From NCBI GenBank assembly GCA_031395485.1, contig JANNUS010000005.1, forward strand, positions 124,001 through 188,000: DNA of 64,000 nt. Reading direction: 5' to 3'. The stretch is from UBA2336 sp031395485 (GTDB taxonomy: Bacteria; Bacteroidota; Bacteroidia; Cytophagales; Cyclobacteriaceae). Below are positions 36,801 through 43,174 of this stretch, piece after piece. How positions within the stretch are numbered: the first letter of the stretch is position 1; each line of letters starts with the position of its first letter. A model generated the notes under the pieces. It was given only the letters and a program-made list of their open reading frames with translations, was not told where the DNA came from and did no database searches. Position numbers and translations under genes: made by a program.

Positions 36801-38273
36801 ATTGGAAACGGTGGCTCTGCTACAATTACGATTGCTACTAAGTTCAACGCAGGTGCTGAAGGCTTTAACCTTTCACATATTGAAACCTGGTTACGAACTG
36901 AAACACTGGCAACAGGAACAATCAACGTAAATATTCTTGCAGGGGGCACTTCAATTTCAACTGCTTCCATTGTGGCGACTGGTAAACTTGACTTTACAGG
37001 ATCAGGCGCTGATGAAGCGGGTAAATTTTATCAGGTGAAGATGGATAACTCAACTGTTATCTATCCAAATGAAGATTTCTTTGTTTCGGTTACCTATCCA
37101 TTCGGAGTCGCGTTTCCACAGGGTTCGATTACGGATTCAGAAACCATTCCGGGTCGCTACTATTACTACGAGGAAGGATGGCATAACATTCAGGAACAAT
37201 CTGGTTTTGAAAACATCGGTTGGTTAATGTTTGCAGCAGAAGAGACTGCCGGTACCACAACTTGGCTTTCAATTACCTCTGCAACGGAAGGAACCTTGGC
37301 AATGGGTGAAGAAAGTATTACGAATCTCCATTTCGATGGCGCCATTGCTGAAGGTGGTGATCAATTGGCAAACATTGTGTTTACATCAAATGATCCGGTT
37401 TCACCCGTTGTAAAAGTTCCGGTAAAACTTCACCTGAATGAAGGACCGCACTTCTCTGGTTCATCAACCAATATTATCATGGCCGAAAAAGATACGGTAA
37501 CGTTAACGTTCAAGGTCGTAGATGTTGAAAAACATTTGTACACAATTGCGCCTGCACAAGCCTATACTGGTGTTAGCTATACATTGGTTGATAGCACACT
37601 AACCGTTTTATTAACGCCTGGTTATACGGATGCTGGAAATCATACCTACATCTTTAATGGCACCGACCAACATAACGCAGTAAGCAAGCTTACACTTTCC
37701 GTTGAAGTGATGGAAACCAATCAGGCTCCTGTTTATATTGGCTCGGAAGATCCAATGGAATTTAATGCAACCGGGCTTCTAAGTGCCTACTCCATTGCAG
37801 ATTTTTTCTCCGACCCGGATGGCGATGAATTTACATACACCGTAACAAGCACCAATACAGCATCGGTAATTGTGTTTTCATCACACGATGAGTTTTTAAT
37901 TAAACCAATTGCGATGGGCGAAGCAGCACTTACGTTTATTACCACCGATATTCACGGGGCGGTATCAAAAGACACAATTAACCTAATGGTTGATGTTGTA
38001 CTGGGCGCTGAAACAGCGTTGGTAAATAATGGTTTAGGGGTCTATCCGAATCCTGTTGAATCTATTACAACCGTTACACTATCGAACGAGTGGACTGGCG
38101 AAGTGACGCTTGAAATTATAGATGCTACTGGTAAACACTACCTGACGCAGCCTATGAATGCCGGTATCTCGCATGAAGCTAAAATAGATGTGTCAAAACT
38201 ACGGAGGGGTTTTTATATTCTGAATGCCTCATCCAGCACACAACGTGCTTCCATTAAACTTATTAAACAGTAA
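30816..38273 (+). CDS. Giant secreted subtilase with type IX sorting domain
   Basis: A 2485-aa S8 peptidase. Signal peptide 1-27; a propeptide-like stretch to ~residue 130 (an inhibitor-type QFKTLPEIAIAEVDYEKVL); catalytic domain ~160-490 with Asp204 (SIHDQGVD), His259 (FHGTHVAG), Asn near 363 (FAAGNSNY) and Ser434 (QGTSMACPHMSG). Then come an Fn3 domain (~500-600), many beta-sandwich repeats of the choice-of-anchor-D/ASH type (..VTITNGTQTYQISLFGVG.., IENTGLGTLEV) and cadherin-like repeats (~2230-2400). The final ~80 residues (VYPNPVESITTVTLSN ... FYILNASS..RASIKLIKQ) are a T9SS type A sorting domain, so it is exported to the surface or released. Upstream of a small lipoprotein in the same unit. 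Confidence 0.93.
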   Translation: MNNYLLKIARRILLIGMFLLCITTGWAQVYQNGIRKGQIKVKFNSSMTTSLSQMKVSARTSGLTTGMQRFDAVAKQTSATNMYRLFPGNAANENKLHKHGLDLWYVVEIRDNVDPKTAIAQFKTLPEIAIAEVDYEKVLSPYTVTPYVPSASVSATLPFNDPLLKDQWHYNNTSQSGYGDADVNLFEAWTTTAGANNIIVSIHDQGVDVNHTDLKNNIWVNQTEQNGTPNVDDDNNGYVDDINGYNFQKAKGAVDAEFHGTHVAGTVAAVNNNGIGVSGVAGGTGNGDGIKMMSLQIFGGLFENSYIYAADNGAVISQNSWGYTEPFYFDQSIKEAIDYFIAEAGNYPGSPMKGGLVIFAAGNSNYDTEWYPQYYNSVLSVASIGPEWKKASYSNFGNWVEIAAPGGDQDLYNTKSGVLSTLPKDQYGYLQGTSMACPHMSGIAALALANRTKQLTNTELWNKLVTGVVNIDEYNPDYIGQIGSGAVDAALAIKNDQGISPTSIIDLNVTGIAQEFATLAWTVPSDNDDIKPNSFQLYFHTQPITPANLSSAAKVTIKNEKGAGEAYEYEVSGLLGLTTYYFAITSTDRWGNVSVLSNIVSEKTNQGPSIAVDENSQTISLEIDVTLSTSATHDITILNDSAGVLRWNHFMRHRNTTPSFNAAGINYPTLSTAKRNPDLPLGKLNITENKNKLRSSEAAPTAFTTIEKSYVSWVTNIVGERDINLTNSSATKFSVTEADGFNLTQVRTYLKHDPALGPVIVEVYKGDTPAKNNLIFAQEHSNWGTDETWAYVTLNEQLYFAQGETFWIVVHVPSGNLYPLGIGYESDPSYSKNCLMSFNLGATWVSLEVALNDKNFVWAVVAASENAALNTYITLEPGSGDVAGNSSALTTLNADASLLINGSYNANLIITSNAVNQKELRVPVNVSVTGHQPNIKHIDIADFSNVFVGASKTLEIVLDNQGYGNFNDPNFNITNSQFTIDGYAPWQIKAREQVVLNVKFTPTEIGNVNDVLTITNGTQTYQISLFGVGIETSEIALSPQTQIVNDVTIGDEVIAQISVENTGAYPLKYFIPGFDSKGVSTDWPTDYHSYGYKVRSNQSEESDPIPYEFQDIKTTGVDITSQLNSEFKYYTVDMGFDFPYYGQKMQTLYVAQKGFTTFDNTINPINSPSLNNPYNPRGYISPLGGYFSYITQGQIFYQVEADRVIVQFDNVWDGYNPEFITAQMVLFANGDIRFYYDNMGYTGYNQQSLSILIEDYNQEDGILINSWQKPIELFSGMAIGFDYPGPDIITSIENGSGIVAPGSSAEVTVTMSTASLAEGLINRYINFISNDPSNAQTNALVQLEINNGGVAQSSLSTDTIAFGDVFQGAVKSQLFTIKNTGTANVDIVSMNLIDNDFIFNGNIPTSIKPGLYEVYDVEVPTDALATLEDWLSINYADGSHDTIYVTANVVDAPAINVDLSLLQQTLAYGDSLSIPFTIENTGLGTLEVTANGNQWLSFDAPTVADDITYTYKKENTGGVYQWIDIRKTGTQLPFIDYLDFDNTFWRELTLPFPIEFYGEQYTSFKIGDNGIISFEEDPAASFFTNYIPATEYPGPCIMPYWTFSGFSDYIYPIEDIGIFYQSIDDKFIITWSYFTNNFGGMGDPVSAQVIFYKNGTMKFQYKAEEGGADLTSRFSTIGLQKDSANGIAISSYLDLDHGKGLAYVIVPAKKLSIAANSTLNGNINLDARNVYGGVYNEVLKIQTNVPGNENLEKPVEMTVTGDAVFTAEDTVDLGTKMITFEYGSPTTKTVNTKFTNEGAAPYEITWAQMADGTQGLSLQIYTLVDGWFGPEWRWADISELYSPWAWTTPTFTIMPGDVLEARAAFYPSMAGDYIDELVLTTSIGEQRIVLKGTGVEPPVLNITTTPIVVMMNTTTETANETIAFGNIDGKSDLTYALSIEYGRVGTAQATVSAKTSSTSKTILRSTKASVKSSVSSVAAYNRVIKHTDKQTPDTFIGNGGSATITIATKFNAGAEGFNLSHIETWLRTETLATGTINVNILAGGTSISTASIVATGKLDFTGSGADEAGKFYQVKMDNSTVIYPNEDFFVSVTYPFGVAFPQGSITDSETIPGRYYYYEEGWHNIQEQSGFENIGWLMFAAEETAGTTTWLSITSATEGTLAMGEESITNLHFDGAIAEGGDQLANIVFTSNDPVSPVVKVPVKLHLNEGPHFSGSSTNIIMAEKDTVTLTFKVVDVEKHLYTIAPAQAYTGVSYTLVDSTLTVLLTPGYTDAGNHTYIFNGTDQHNAVSKLTLSVEVMETNQAPVYIGSEDPMEFNATGLLSAYSIADFFSDPDGDEFTYTVTSTNTASVIVFSSHDEFLIKPIAMGEAALTFITTDIHGAVSKDTINLMVDVVLGAETALVNNGLGVYPNPVESITTVTLSNEWTGEVTLEIIDATGKHYLTQPMNAGISHEAKIDVSKLRRGFYILNASSSTQRASIKLIKQ

Positions 38274-38285
38274 AATTAAACGACT

Positions 38286-38723
38286 ATGAAAAGTATTCTA
38301 AAATTTGCTGCACTGCTGATCGTATTTCAACTGGGTGCTTGTAACGATGATAATGAAACGAGTAAGCGTGACATAAAAATCGATATGCTCACGGCATCCT
38401 CCTGGGGGAATGCGCAAGTAACACATACACCCGATGGCGACTTATCTATTCAATACACCGATTTTGCAATCGTGTTTACTGGAAATTCATCGGATGGGTT
38501 TGATGGTACCTATATTATTTCCAATGGTGGATATGCATTTTCTGAGAATGCCGGCAAATGGAAATTCAGCGATGATCTTAGCAAAATCATTCTTGATTCC
38601 GGAAAAGAGCTCGCATATCAACTTGATGAAACCAACCTGCACCTTGATTTCACGGTAGCATCTGCGGGCAGCAAAGTTGCAGGTGTAAGCGGGCATTTTG
38701 TATTTGACCTACAGCCGCTTTAA
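38286..38723 (+). CDS. Small lipoprotein
   Basis: A 145-aa protein with a lipoprotein signal (LIVFQLGACNDDNE; lipidated Cys at residue 19 and a surface-export-like acidic run after it). The rest is beta-rich with no recognised domain; the GTYIISNGGYAFSENAGKWKFSDDLSKIIL stretch resembles lipocalin-like folds. It begins 12 bp after the giant subtilase stop, so it is cotranscribed, and ends in the hairpin at 38744-38774. Confidence 0.75.
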   Translation: MKSILKFAALLIVFQLGACNDDNETSKRDIKIDMLTASSWGNAQVTHTPDGDLSIQYTDFAIVFTGNSSDGFDGTYIISNGGYAFSENAGKWKFSDDLSKIILDSGKELAYQLDETNLHLDFTVASAGSKVAGVSGHFVFDLQPL

Positions 38724-38743
38724 CAGCAGTTCTAATTAAACAC

Positions 38744-38774
38744 AAAAGGCCATGACGAAAGTTGTGGCCTTTTT
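38744..38774 (+). terminator. Rho-independent terminator of the subtilase-lipoprotein unit
   Basis: AAAAGGCCA (38744-38752) pairs with TGGCCTTTT (38765-38773), followed by further T residues. Confidence 0.85.
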
Positions 38775-38999
38775 AATTACAACAACCTCCATCTCTAAAA
38801 ATATTTATGGCCTTTAAAATGGTGCGATAAGATTATTTTGAGCATAAATCAGGCTTTTAACAAAGAGATGAAATAATTCTGAAGGGATTCTGAATACGTG
38901 AACAATTATCAATCCGGATAAAATCAAATACTTCAAATTAGACCCAATTCAACAGGATTCATTTAATACATAGACAATACGATAGTCTCCGGATTTTGA

Positions 39000-39007
39000 T
39001 ACCTTTG
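39000..39007 (+). promoter_or_regulatory. Candidate -7 element for the cold-shock gene
   Basis: TACCTTTG matches the Bacteroidota -7 consensus TAnnTTTG and ends 22 bp before the ATG at 39030. No clear -33 TTTG is seen, so a leader of only about 15 nt is implied. Confidence 0.45.
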
Positions 39008-39029
39008 TAGCCGCAATCATCAAATAACA

Positions 39030-39485
39030 ATGGCTAGACCGCAAGAAACACTCAATAAAAAAGAATTAGAAAAAAAGAGGGCTCAAAAACGAAAAGAAAA
39101 GGAGCAACGCAGGGAAGATAGAAAAGCCAGTGCAAAAGGCGGTCAAAGCCTAGAGGACATGATGGCCTATGTGGATGAGAATGGAAATATTTCCAATACC
39201 CCACCCGATCCGTTAAAAAAGAAAGCAATCAAGGAATCCGATATTTTACTGGGCGCACGTAAACACGAAGCACCGGACAAGGCTGATAAAATCAGAAAAG
39301 GAAAAGTTACATTCTTCAATAACTCAAAAGGCTTTGGTTTCATTAAGGATTTAGACTCTCAGGAAAGCATTTTTGTTCACGTCAACGGATTGACGGAGCC
39401 TATCAACGAAAACGACAAGGTAACATTCGAAACCGAAATGGGATTTAAAGGCCTTAATGCCGTACGCGTTAAAATAACGAAGTAA
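39030..39485 (+). CDS. Cold-shock domain protein with charged N-terminal extension
   Basis: A 151-aa protein. The first ~45 residues are almost all Lys, Arg, Glu and Gln (coiled, nucleic-acid-binding-like), then a linker, then a C-terminal cold-shock domain (~residues 90-151) with RNP1-type KGFGFIKD and RNP2-type SIFVHVNGL motifs. It should bind single-stranded RNA or DNA. The extension makes it twice the size of a stand-alone CspA. It is monocistronic; a terminator lies at 39537-39562. Confidence 0.9.
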   Translation: MARPQETLNKKELEKKRAQKRKEKEQRREDRKASAKGGQSLEDMMAYVDENGNISNTPPDPLKKKAIKESDILLGARKHEAPDKADKIRKGKVTFFNNSKGFGFIKDLDSQESIFVHVNGLTEPINENDKVTFETEMGFKGLNAVRVKITK

Positions 39486-39536
39486 CTTCGAGCGTATTCC
39501 GACTCGAACCCATTAATACTACCAAGTTGACAAACG

Positions 39537-39562
39537 AAAGATCTCACAGGTCTTTCTTTTTT
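39537..39562 (+). terminator. Terminator of the cold-shock gene
   Basis: AAAGATCT (39537-39544) pairs with AGGTCTTT (39548-39555) including one G-T pair; CTTTTTTG follows. Confidence 0.7.
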
Positions 39563-39615
39563 GTTTCTATACCCTCGCTGAAAAAGGAAACCTTCTCTTG
39601 GCCCTAAAATGAAAA

Positions 39616-39640
39616 AAACACCCTTCGGTGTTTCTTTTTT
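39616..39640 (+). terminator. Second hairpin with T-run
   Basis: AAACACC (39616-39622) pairs with GGTGTTT (39627-39633) around a CTTC loop; CTTTTTT follows. A third small hairpin, GATCCC/GGGATC, lies at 39643-39657. Confidence 0.65.
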
Positions 39641-39818
39641 GTGATCCCGCTGGGATCTTGTTTTCATTACTTCAATACTGAAAATCAAGCACTTAGTAAG
39701 TTTACACTGTTCTTGACACACCGAACCTCTCACCTCAAAAATCAAATCAATTAGTAGCAAACTGATAGAATAAAGATAAGAAATATCTGGCGTTCTTGTA
39801 TAATGTTTGAACTACTTT

Positions 39819-40016
39819 TTATCCTAGTAGATAGTCATTAACAAGATCAACTTTTATTCCGGTGTAGGAGCAAAATTCATCCACTGTTACAAACTGGTGA
39901 TCATCTTTTTTCAAGTGATCTTTTATTCGCTTAAGCAATGACCGACCGTAGCGCTCACTCTTCCCCGTGATGCGCTGAATATCTTTTGGGTAAATGATGA
40001 TCCGGTTTACTCTCAT
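39819..40016 (-). CDS. Small conserved helix-turn-helix-like protein
   Basis: A 65-aa protein beginning MRVNRIIIYPKDIQRITGKSERYGRSLLKRIKDHL and ending in FVTVDEFCSYTGIKVDLVNDYLL. I recognise the pattern from many small Bacteroidota proteins without an assigned function. The two halves look like a helix-turn-helix (DIQRITGKSERYGRSLL) and a second short helical unit, like excisionase-type DNA-binding proteins. It sits at the left edge of the accessory cassette and faces away from it. The function is inferred from pattern only. Confidence 0.6.
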   Translation of the reverse strand: MRVNRIIIYPKDIQRITGKSERYGRSLLKRIKDHLKKDDHQFVTVDEFCSYTGIKVDLVNDYLLG

Positions 40017-40039
40017 GCTTTATCTATACTTCATCCCTG

Positions 40040-40086
40040 CCTTTGTTATGCTTCGGCAGACAGGCCTGGCTTTGCCCAGGCAAAGC
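40040..40086. repeat. Palindromic extragenic repeat
   Basis: Dense palindrome containing GCTTTGCC/GGCAAAGC (40069-40076, 40079-40086) and an overlapping GCCTGG/CCAGGC pair. It has the look of a dispersed repeat and lies between the small HTH-like gene and the 253-aa gene. Confidence 0.55.
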
Positions 40087-40184
40087 TTATCACTTAAAGT
40101 AAATCATTTTTGGATATAACGGAAGAAACGTGCGCGGGTGTTCATTCGCGGAAGTGCTTCTTATGTCTTGACAATTTCATCGTA

Positions 40185-40192
40185 TAGGTTTG
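40185..40192 (+). promoter_or_regulatory. Candidate -7 element of the accessory cassette
   Basis: TAGGTTTG matches TAnnTTTG and lies about 70 bp before ATG 40262. A TTG at 40168-40170 is closer than the usual -33 distance, so only the -7 part is convincing. Confidence 0.4.
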
Positions 40193-40261
40193 GCCATAGT
40201 TGCAACGATGGCTTAACCAGACTGTGCCTTGAACAGGATGGATAATTAATTTTTTAAACTA

Positions 40262-41023
40262 ATGGCAAGACAAAAAGGAGTCATTAAACTACAGGGGCAA
40301 ATGGGAGGCGTGTCTTTCTATAAGTCCCAACAAGATGGATTTCTCGCTCGCGAGAAAGGAGGCGTTGATGCGGAACGCATCAAGAACGATCCAAACTTTG
40401 AGCGTACCCGCGAGAACGGTGCGGAGTTCGGACGCGCTGGCGCGGCCGGTAAACTGTTGAGGACCGCTCTGCGCGCGTTGCTTATCAACGTGGCCGATAG
40501 CCGGATGACGAGCCGGTTAACTCGTGAGATGGTGAAAGTCATCCAGGCAGATGCGACTAACGTACGCGGACAGCGTAACGTGATTGACGGAGAGGCAGAG
40601 TTACTGAATGGTTTTGAGTTCAATCTGGACGGAAAACTAGGCAGTACATTTTTTGCTCCATTCACTCCGACCGTTGATCGTCCTTCAGGAGATCTCTCAA
40701 TTGATGTTCCGGAATATATTCCTGGTAACATGATTGGCGCTCCGAAAGGAGCGACACACTTTCGCTTAATTTCTGCAGGTGTGGAGGTGGACTTTGAAGC
40801 AGGTAGTTACGTGGTAAATACTTCCACTACACCTGAGGTTGAACTAGGTCCACAAACGGAAGCTGCTGTAACGCTTACCAATTCGGTAACACCTGCCAGC
40901 ACGAAGCCACTCTTCATTGCTTTTGGAATTGAATTCCTGCAATTCGTCAATGGTGCTTATTACCCATTGAAGAATGGAGTTTACAATGCCCTGGCATTGG
41001 TGGCCGTTGATGGTGGCGCGTAA
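40262..41023 (+). CDS. Conserved 253-aa protein of unknown function
   Basis: A protein that begins MARQKGVIKLQGQMGGVSFYKSQQDGFLAREKGG. I recall this opening from many Bacteroidota genomes, but no function is assigned. The first third is basic and Arg-rich with helices (AAGKLLRTALRALLINVADSRMTSRLTREMVKVIQ), the second third has short beta segments, and the end (KPLFIAFGIEFLQFVNGAYYPLKNGVYNALALVAV) is beta-rich. This layout could suit a phage-derived structural protein. It is first of a four-gene cassette; its TAA shares one base with the ATG of the DUF5675 gene, so translation is coupled. Confidence 0.75.
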   Translation: MARQKGVIKLQGQMGGVSFYKSQQDGFLAREKGGVDAERIKNDPNFERTRENGAEFGRAGAAGKLLRTALRALLINVADSRMTSRLTREMVKVIQADATNVRGQRNVIDGEAELLNGFEFNLDGKLGSTFFAPFTPTVDRPSGDLSIDVPEYIPGNMIGAPKGATHFRLISAGVEVDFEAGSYVVNTSTTPEVELGPQTEAAVTLTNSVTPASTKPLFIAFGIEFLQFVNGAYYPLKNGVYNALALVAVDGGA

Positions 41024-41409
41024 TGGAACTGGAGTTACTCAGGACTTATGACCCTGAAGGAACGAATGGGGAATTAAAGCTCGTGGTGTGCAACACCATC
41101 GAGCTCCCCTGGCTCCAAAATAAGCGAAGCGTTTCTTGTATTCCCGAAGGCCGGTATGAGTTGACGAAGCGGACAACAGCAAAGCGCGGTCAGCATCTTT
41201 TGGTATTGAATGTGAAAGACAGAGATGGAATTTTGATCCATCCTGCGAATGATGCCTTGAAAGAATTGCGTGGCTGCATTGCTCCCATAACCACTTTTAC
41301 CGGACCAGGTAAGGGAATCCAATCACGATTGGCAAATGAAAAGCTGAAAGCACTTGTGCTGGAAGCTTTGGAACGAAACGAGAAAGTATTTATCACAATT
41401 AAATCTTAG
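41023..41409 (+). CDS. DUF5675 family protein
   Basis: A 128-aa protein. The segment IELPWLQNKRSVSCIPEGRYEL and the later GILIHPANDALKELRGCIAPI match DUF5675, a family seen in phages and Bacteroidota with an L,D-transpeptidase-like or endolysin-like beta fold: a His and a Cys sit in IHPAN...RGCI, the layout of a Cys-His active site. It overlaps the previous gene by one base and is followed 5 bp later by a small membrane protein. Cell-wall activity is a reasonable guess, not shown. Confidence 0.8.
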   Translation: MELELLRTYDPEGTNGELKLVVCNTIELPWLQNKRSVSCIPEGRYELTKRTTAKRGQHLLVLNVKDRDGILIHPANDALKELRGCIAPITTFTGPGKGIQSRLANEKLKALVLEALERNEKVFITIKS

Positions 41410-41414
41410 TGATC

Positions 41415-41645
41415 ATGAAGTTGATAGAAAGATTAAAAGCACCTACTCCGAAATTTTTCAGAGTGTTGCGCAATGTTGGACTTGCTCTGGCAGCTGCCGG
41501 TGGTGCATTGCTGACGGCTCCCATTGCTTTACCTGTTGCGGTTGTCACTGTGGCCGGATATCTAACGGTTGCCGGTGGTGTTATCACAGCAGTAAGTCAG
41601 ACAGCTGTTGACGGTGAAACGGATTGCAATGATGACGACTCATAG
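41415..41645 (+). CDS. Small membrane protein, holin-like
   Basis: A 76-aa protein with a basic start (MKLIERLKAPTPKFFRVLRNVG), two hydrophobic stretches (LALAAAGGALLTAPIALPVAVVTVAGYLTVAGGVITAV) and an acidic Asp-rich end. The ATG at 41415 is chosen over a GTG two codons earlier. Size, charge distribution and position right after a possible endolysin-like gene recall holins, but no family is recognised. Confidence 0.65.
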   Translation: MKLIERLKAPTPKFFRVLRNVGLALAAAGGALLTAPIALPVAVVTVAGYLTVAGGVITAVSQTAVDGETDCNDDDS

Positions 41646-41826
41646 CAACCATGGTGGGACTGTGGCCGGGACGGCCGGAGGCACCCTCCTCACGATCTTC
41701 GCGAATATTCATTCGGAGGATATTGTAAAGACTGCGGTGTTGGCGTGTATCGGAGCGATAGTCAGTTTTACAATCTCCATAGCGATGAAGTGGATCTCGA
41801 AGAAAATGAGAAGATCATCCAACTAA
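41629..41826 (+). CDS. Second small membrane protein, holin-like
   Basis: A 65-aa protein starting at ATG 41629 (a second ATG follows at once). It has two hydrophobic segments (GTVAGTAGGTLLTIFANIHSEDIVKTAVLACIGAIVSFTISIAM) and a basic C-terminus (KWISKKMRRSSN). It overlaps the preceding gene by 17 bases in another frame, so the cassette is tightly packed. A terminator follows at 41861-41886. Confidence 0.6.
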   Translation: MMTTHSNHGGTVAGTAGGTLLTIFANIHSEDIVKTAVLACIGAIVSFTISIAMKWISKKMRRSSN

Positions 41827-41860
41827 ATTCCACCTACGCTTTGGCTTCGGTGGATAAACA

Positions 41861-41886
41861 GAATCCTGATGTAGCAATCAGGATTC
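41861..41886 (+). terminator. Terminator of the accessory cassette
   Basis: Perfect 10-bp stem GAATCCTGAT (41861-41870) / ATCAGGATTC (41877-41886), 6-nt loop, then TTTCGTTT. Confidence 0.8.
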
Positions 41887-41965
41887 TTTCGTTTACACCC
41901 ATCCCAAGAAAATGCTGACAAAGAAAAAGGAAAAAAAGAAAGCTACCCCACTTGAAGGGCGAGGC

Positions 41966-42042
41966 AAGCAAAGCAAGGAGGAACGGAATAAATGAAGGCA
42001 TGCGCGTGGCATGTGTTTATGCCGTAGTTCCTTGCTTTGCTT
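41966..42042. repeat. Foldback: 14-bp perfect inverted repeat
   Basis: Arms AAGCAAAGCAAGGA (41966-41979) and TCCTTGCTTTGCTT (42029-42042) with a 49-bp centre that itself has a GGCAT/ATGCC pair. It can form a cruciform or long RNA hairpin and has no U-run. Confidence 0.65.
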
Positions 42043-42104
42043 AATGTGAGGGCATGTGTGCGCCCGGCTATCTTTGCGTTTTTTTTGACTTTTCATCCTC
42101 GACC

Positions 42105-42131
42105 AAAAAAAGGCCCCCTAAAAAGGGAGCC
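42105..42131 (-). terminator. Strong minus-strand terminator
   Basis: On the minus strand GGCTCCC (42131-42125) pairs with GGGGGCC (42118-42112) with one G-T pair and a 6-nt loop, followed by seven U. No minus-strand gene ends closer than 42584, so it implies a transcript through 42132-42583. Confidence 0.65.
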
Positions 42132-42538
42132 CTGAACTAGCAAACTCAAGCCAAAAGAACCTGAGCCGATACTCGTAGATACCGAGAAACTCACTGCGGC
42201 TAACCGAGAACGGTTTGCCTTGCAACCAAACGCCAAGCGACAGCCACCGGCCGCGAACATTGACACGAATTATATATTTAAACATAGTGCCCACACACGG
42301 GACCGGATAGAAAGATGCAAGGGCTGCGAAGAAAAAATACTACCTGGCGGAAGAAGTGAGGAACGAGCGACTGACAGAAGGTGGAGATTTTTTTGAAGCG
42401 GGCGTAGCGAACCCTTGAAGCTTTATATTCCGCAAGCCCGTAACTTTGTGGTATGTTTTAACAATGGCTACTTCCTAAAACTACTGCAATAGTACTGTTG
42501 ATGACTGGGCTTTCATCACGTATGGGAAATGCATAAAA
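42132..42538 (-). other. Non-coding interval, possibly a structured RNA
   Basis: About 400 bp without a convincing frame. Several small hairpins can be drawn (AACCG-AGAA-CGGTT at 42202-42215; CTCG/CGAG nearby). It ends, on the minus strand, at the strong terminator 42105-42131. It could be the 3' untranslated region of the 42584-42862 gene or a separate small RNA. No known RNA family is recognised. Confidence 0.35.
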
Positions 42539-42579
42539 CTATACATGATGGATTTCTCATGTATAGAAATTATACATGA
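42539..42579. repeat. TATACATGA motif cluster
   Basis: Inverted repeat CTATACATGA (42539-42548) / TCATGTATAG (42557-42566), followed by a third, direct TATACATGA at 42571-42579. The two direct copies extend to TATACATGAYGGATT. It touches the stop of the minus-strand gene at 42584. Confidence 0.6.
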
Positions 42580-42583
42580 CGGA

Positions 42584-42862
42584 TTAACTTGGGTTGCTCC
42601 TCTGCTGCCTTACGACATTGCTGTTTAGAAGAAGTTTCTCGATTCTGTGGTGAACCCACTTGGGCATTGGATAATATCTATCATTCGGATTATTCCTTAA
42701 TACCATTAGCCCAGCTTGAAGTTCTTTAGCGCGGGAAAATAGATATTGATGCTCTGCTTTTACAACTTCATTAAGAAGATAAGCTAAGTAGGTTGTGTTT
42801 TCATTTCCACTTTTTGACCACTCAATAATTATCTTCTCGAAATCACTTGTGAAGTCTTTCAT
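42584..42862 (-). CDS. Hypothetical protein (92 aa)
   Basis: A 92-aa frame with ordinary amino-acid composition, unlike the surrounding frames: MKDFTSDFEKIIIEWSKSG, then ATG-to-stop helical sequence with YLAYLLNEVVKAEHQYLFSRAKELQAGLMVL and a PMPKWVHHRIEKLLL segment. It looks like a small soluble helical protein. No family is recognised. It is the only credible gene in the 1.9 kb between the cassette and the efflux operon. Confidence 0.5.
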   Translation of the reverse strand: MKDFTSDFEKIIIEWSKSGNENTTYLAYLLNEVVKAEHQYLFSRAKELQAGLMVLRNNPNDRYYPMPKWVHHRIEKLLLNSNVVRQQRSNPS

Positions 42863-42934
42863 TTTTGGATTTGTCTAGCCATCAATTTAATACTATTCGG
42901 ATTATTTTTTTAGGGCGCAATTTGAAAACTAACT

Positions 42935-43141
42935 GTGCGTCAGTAGTGCGCTGGCTTCTCTCCGTCTTGCGAGCCGCCCAAGGGCGAATGGAACGGAGTG
43001 GAATGAGTCCCGCGAGCAGGAGGTAGGGTGTGAGCAGAGAGAGCTGACGAAGGAAGCGGCTGCGAACTATGTAGGTAGGCCGCGAGTCAGCACGTGCGTT
43101 GTAAAAGGCCGGACTACACAAGGGATGGCGTGATTTTTTGC
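42935..43141 (+). repeat. Purine-rich modular repeat, unit 1
   Basis: A G/A-rich non-coding module bounded by GTGCGTCAG (42935) and GGCGTGATTTTTTGC (43127-43141). It contains a 20-bp tract of four pentamers GAATG-GAACG-GAGTG-GAATG at 42986-43005. The same start and end words bound unit 2. Confidence 0.55.
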
Positions 43142-43174
43142 TTTTGTGCGGTGGGTTGTTGAAAGGCGCTGGTC

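Noticed and set aside
41354..41611. 85-codon plus-strand frame across the DUF5675/holin-like junction
   Set aside because: It overlaps two supported genes in another frame and its Cys/Ser-rich product looks like a shadow.
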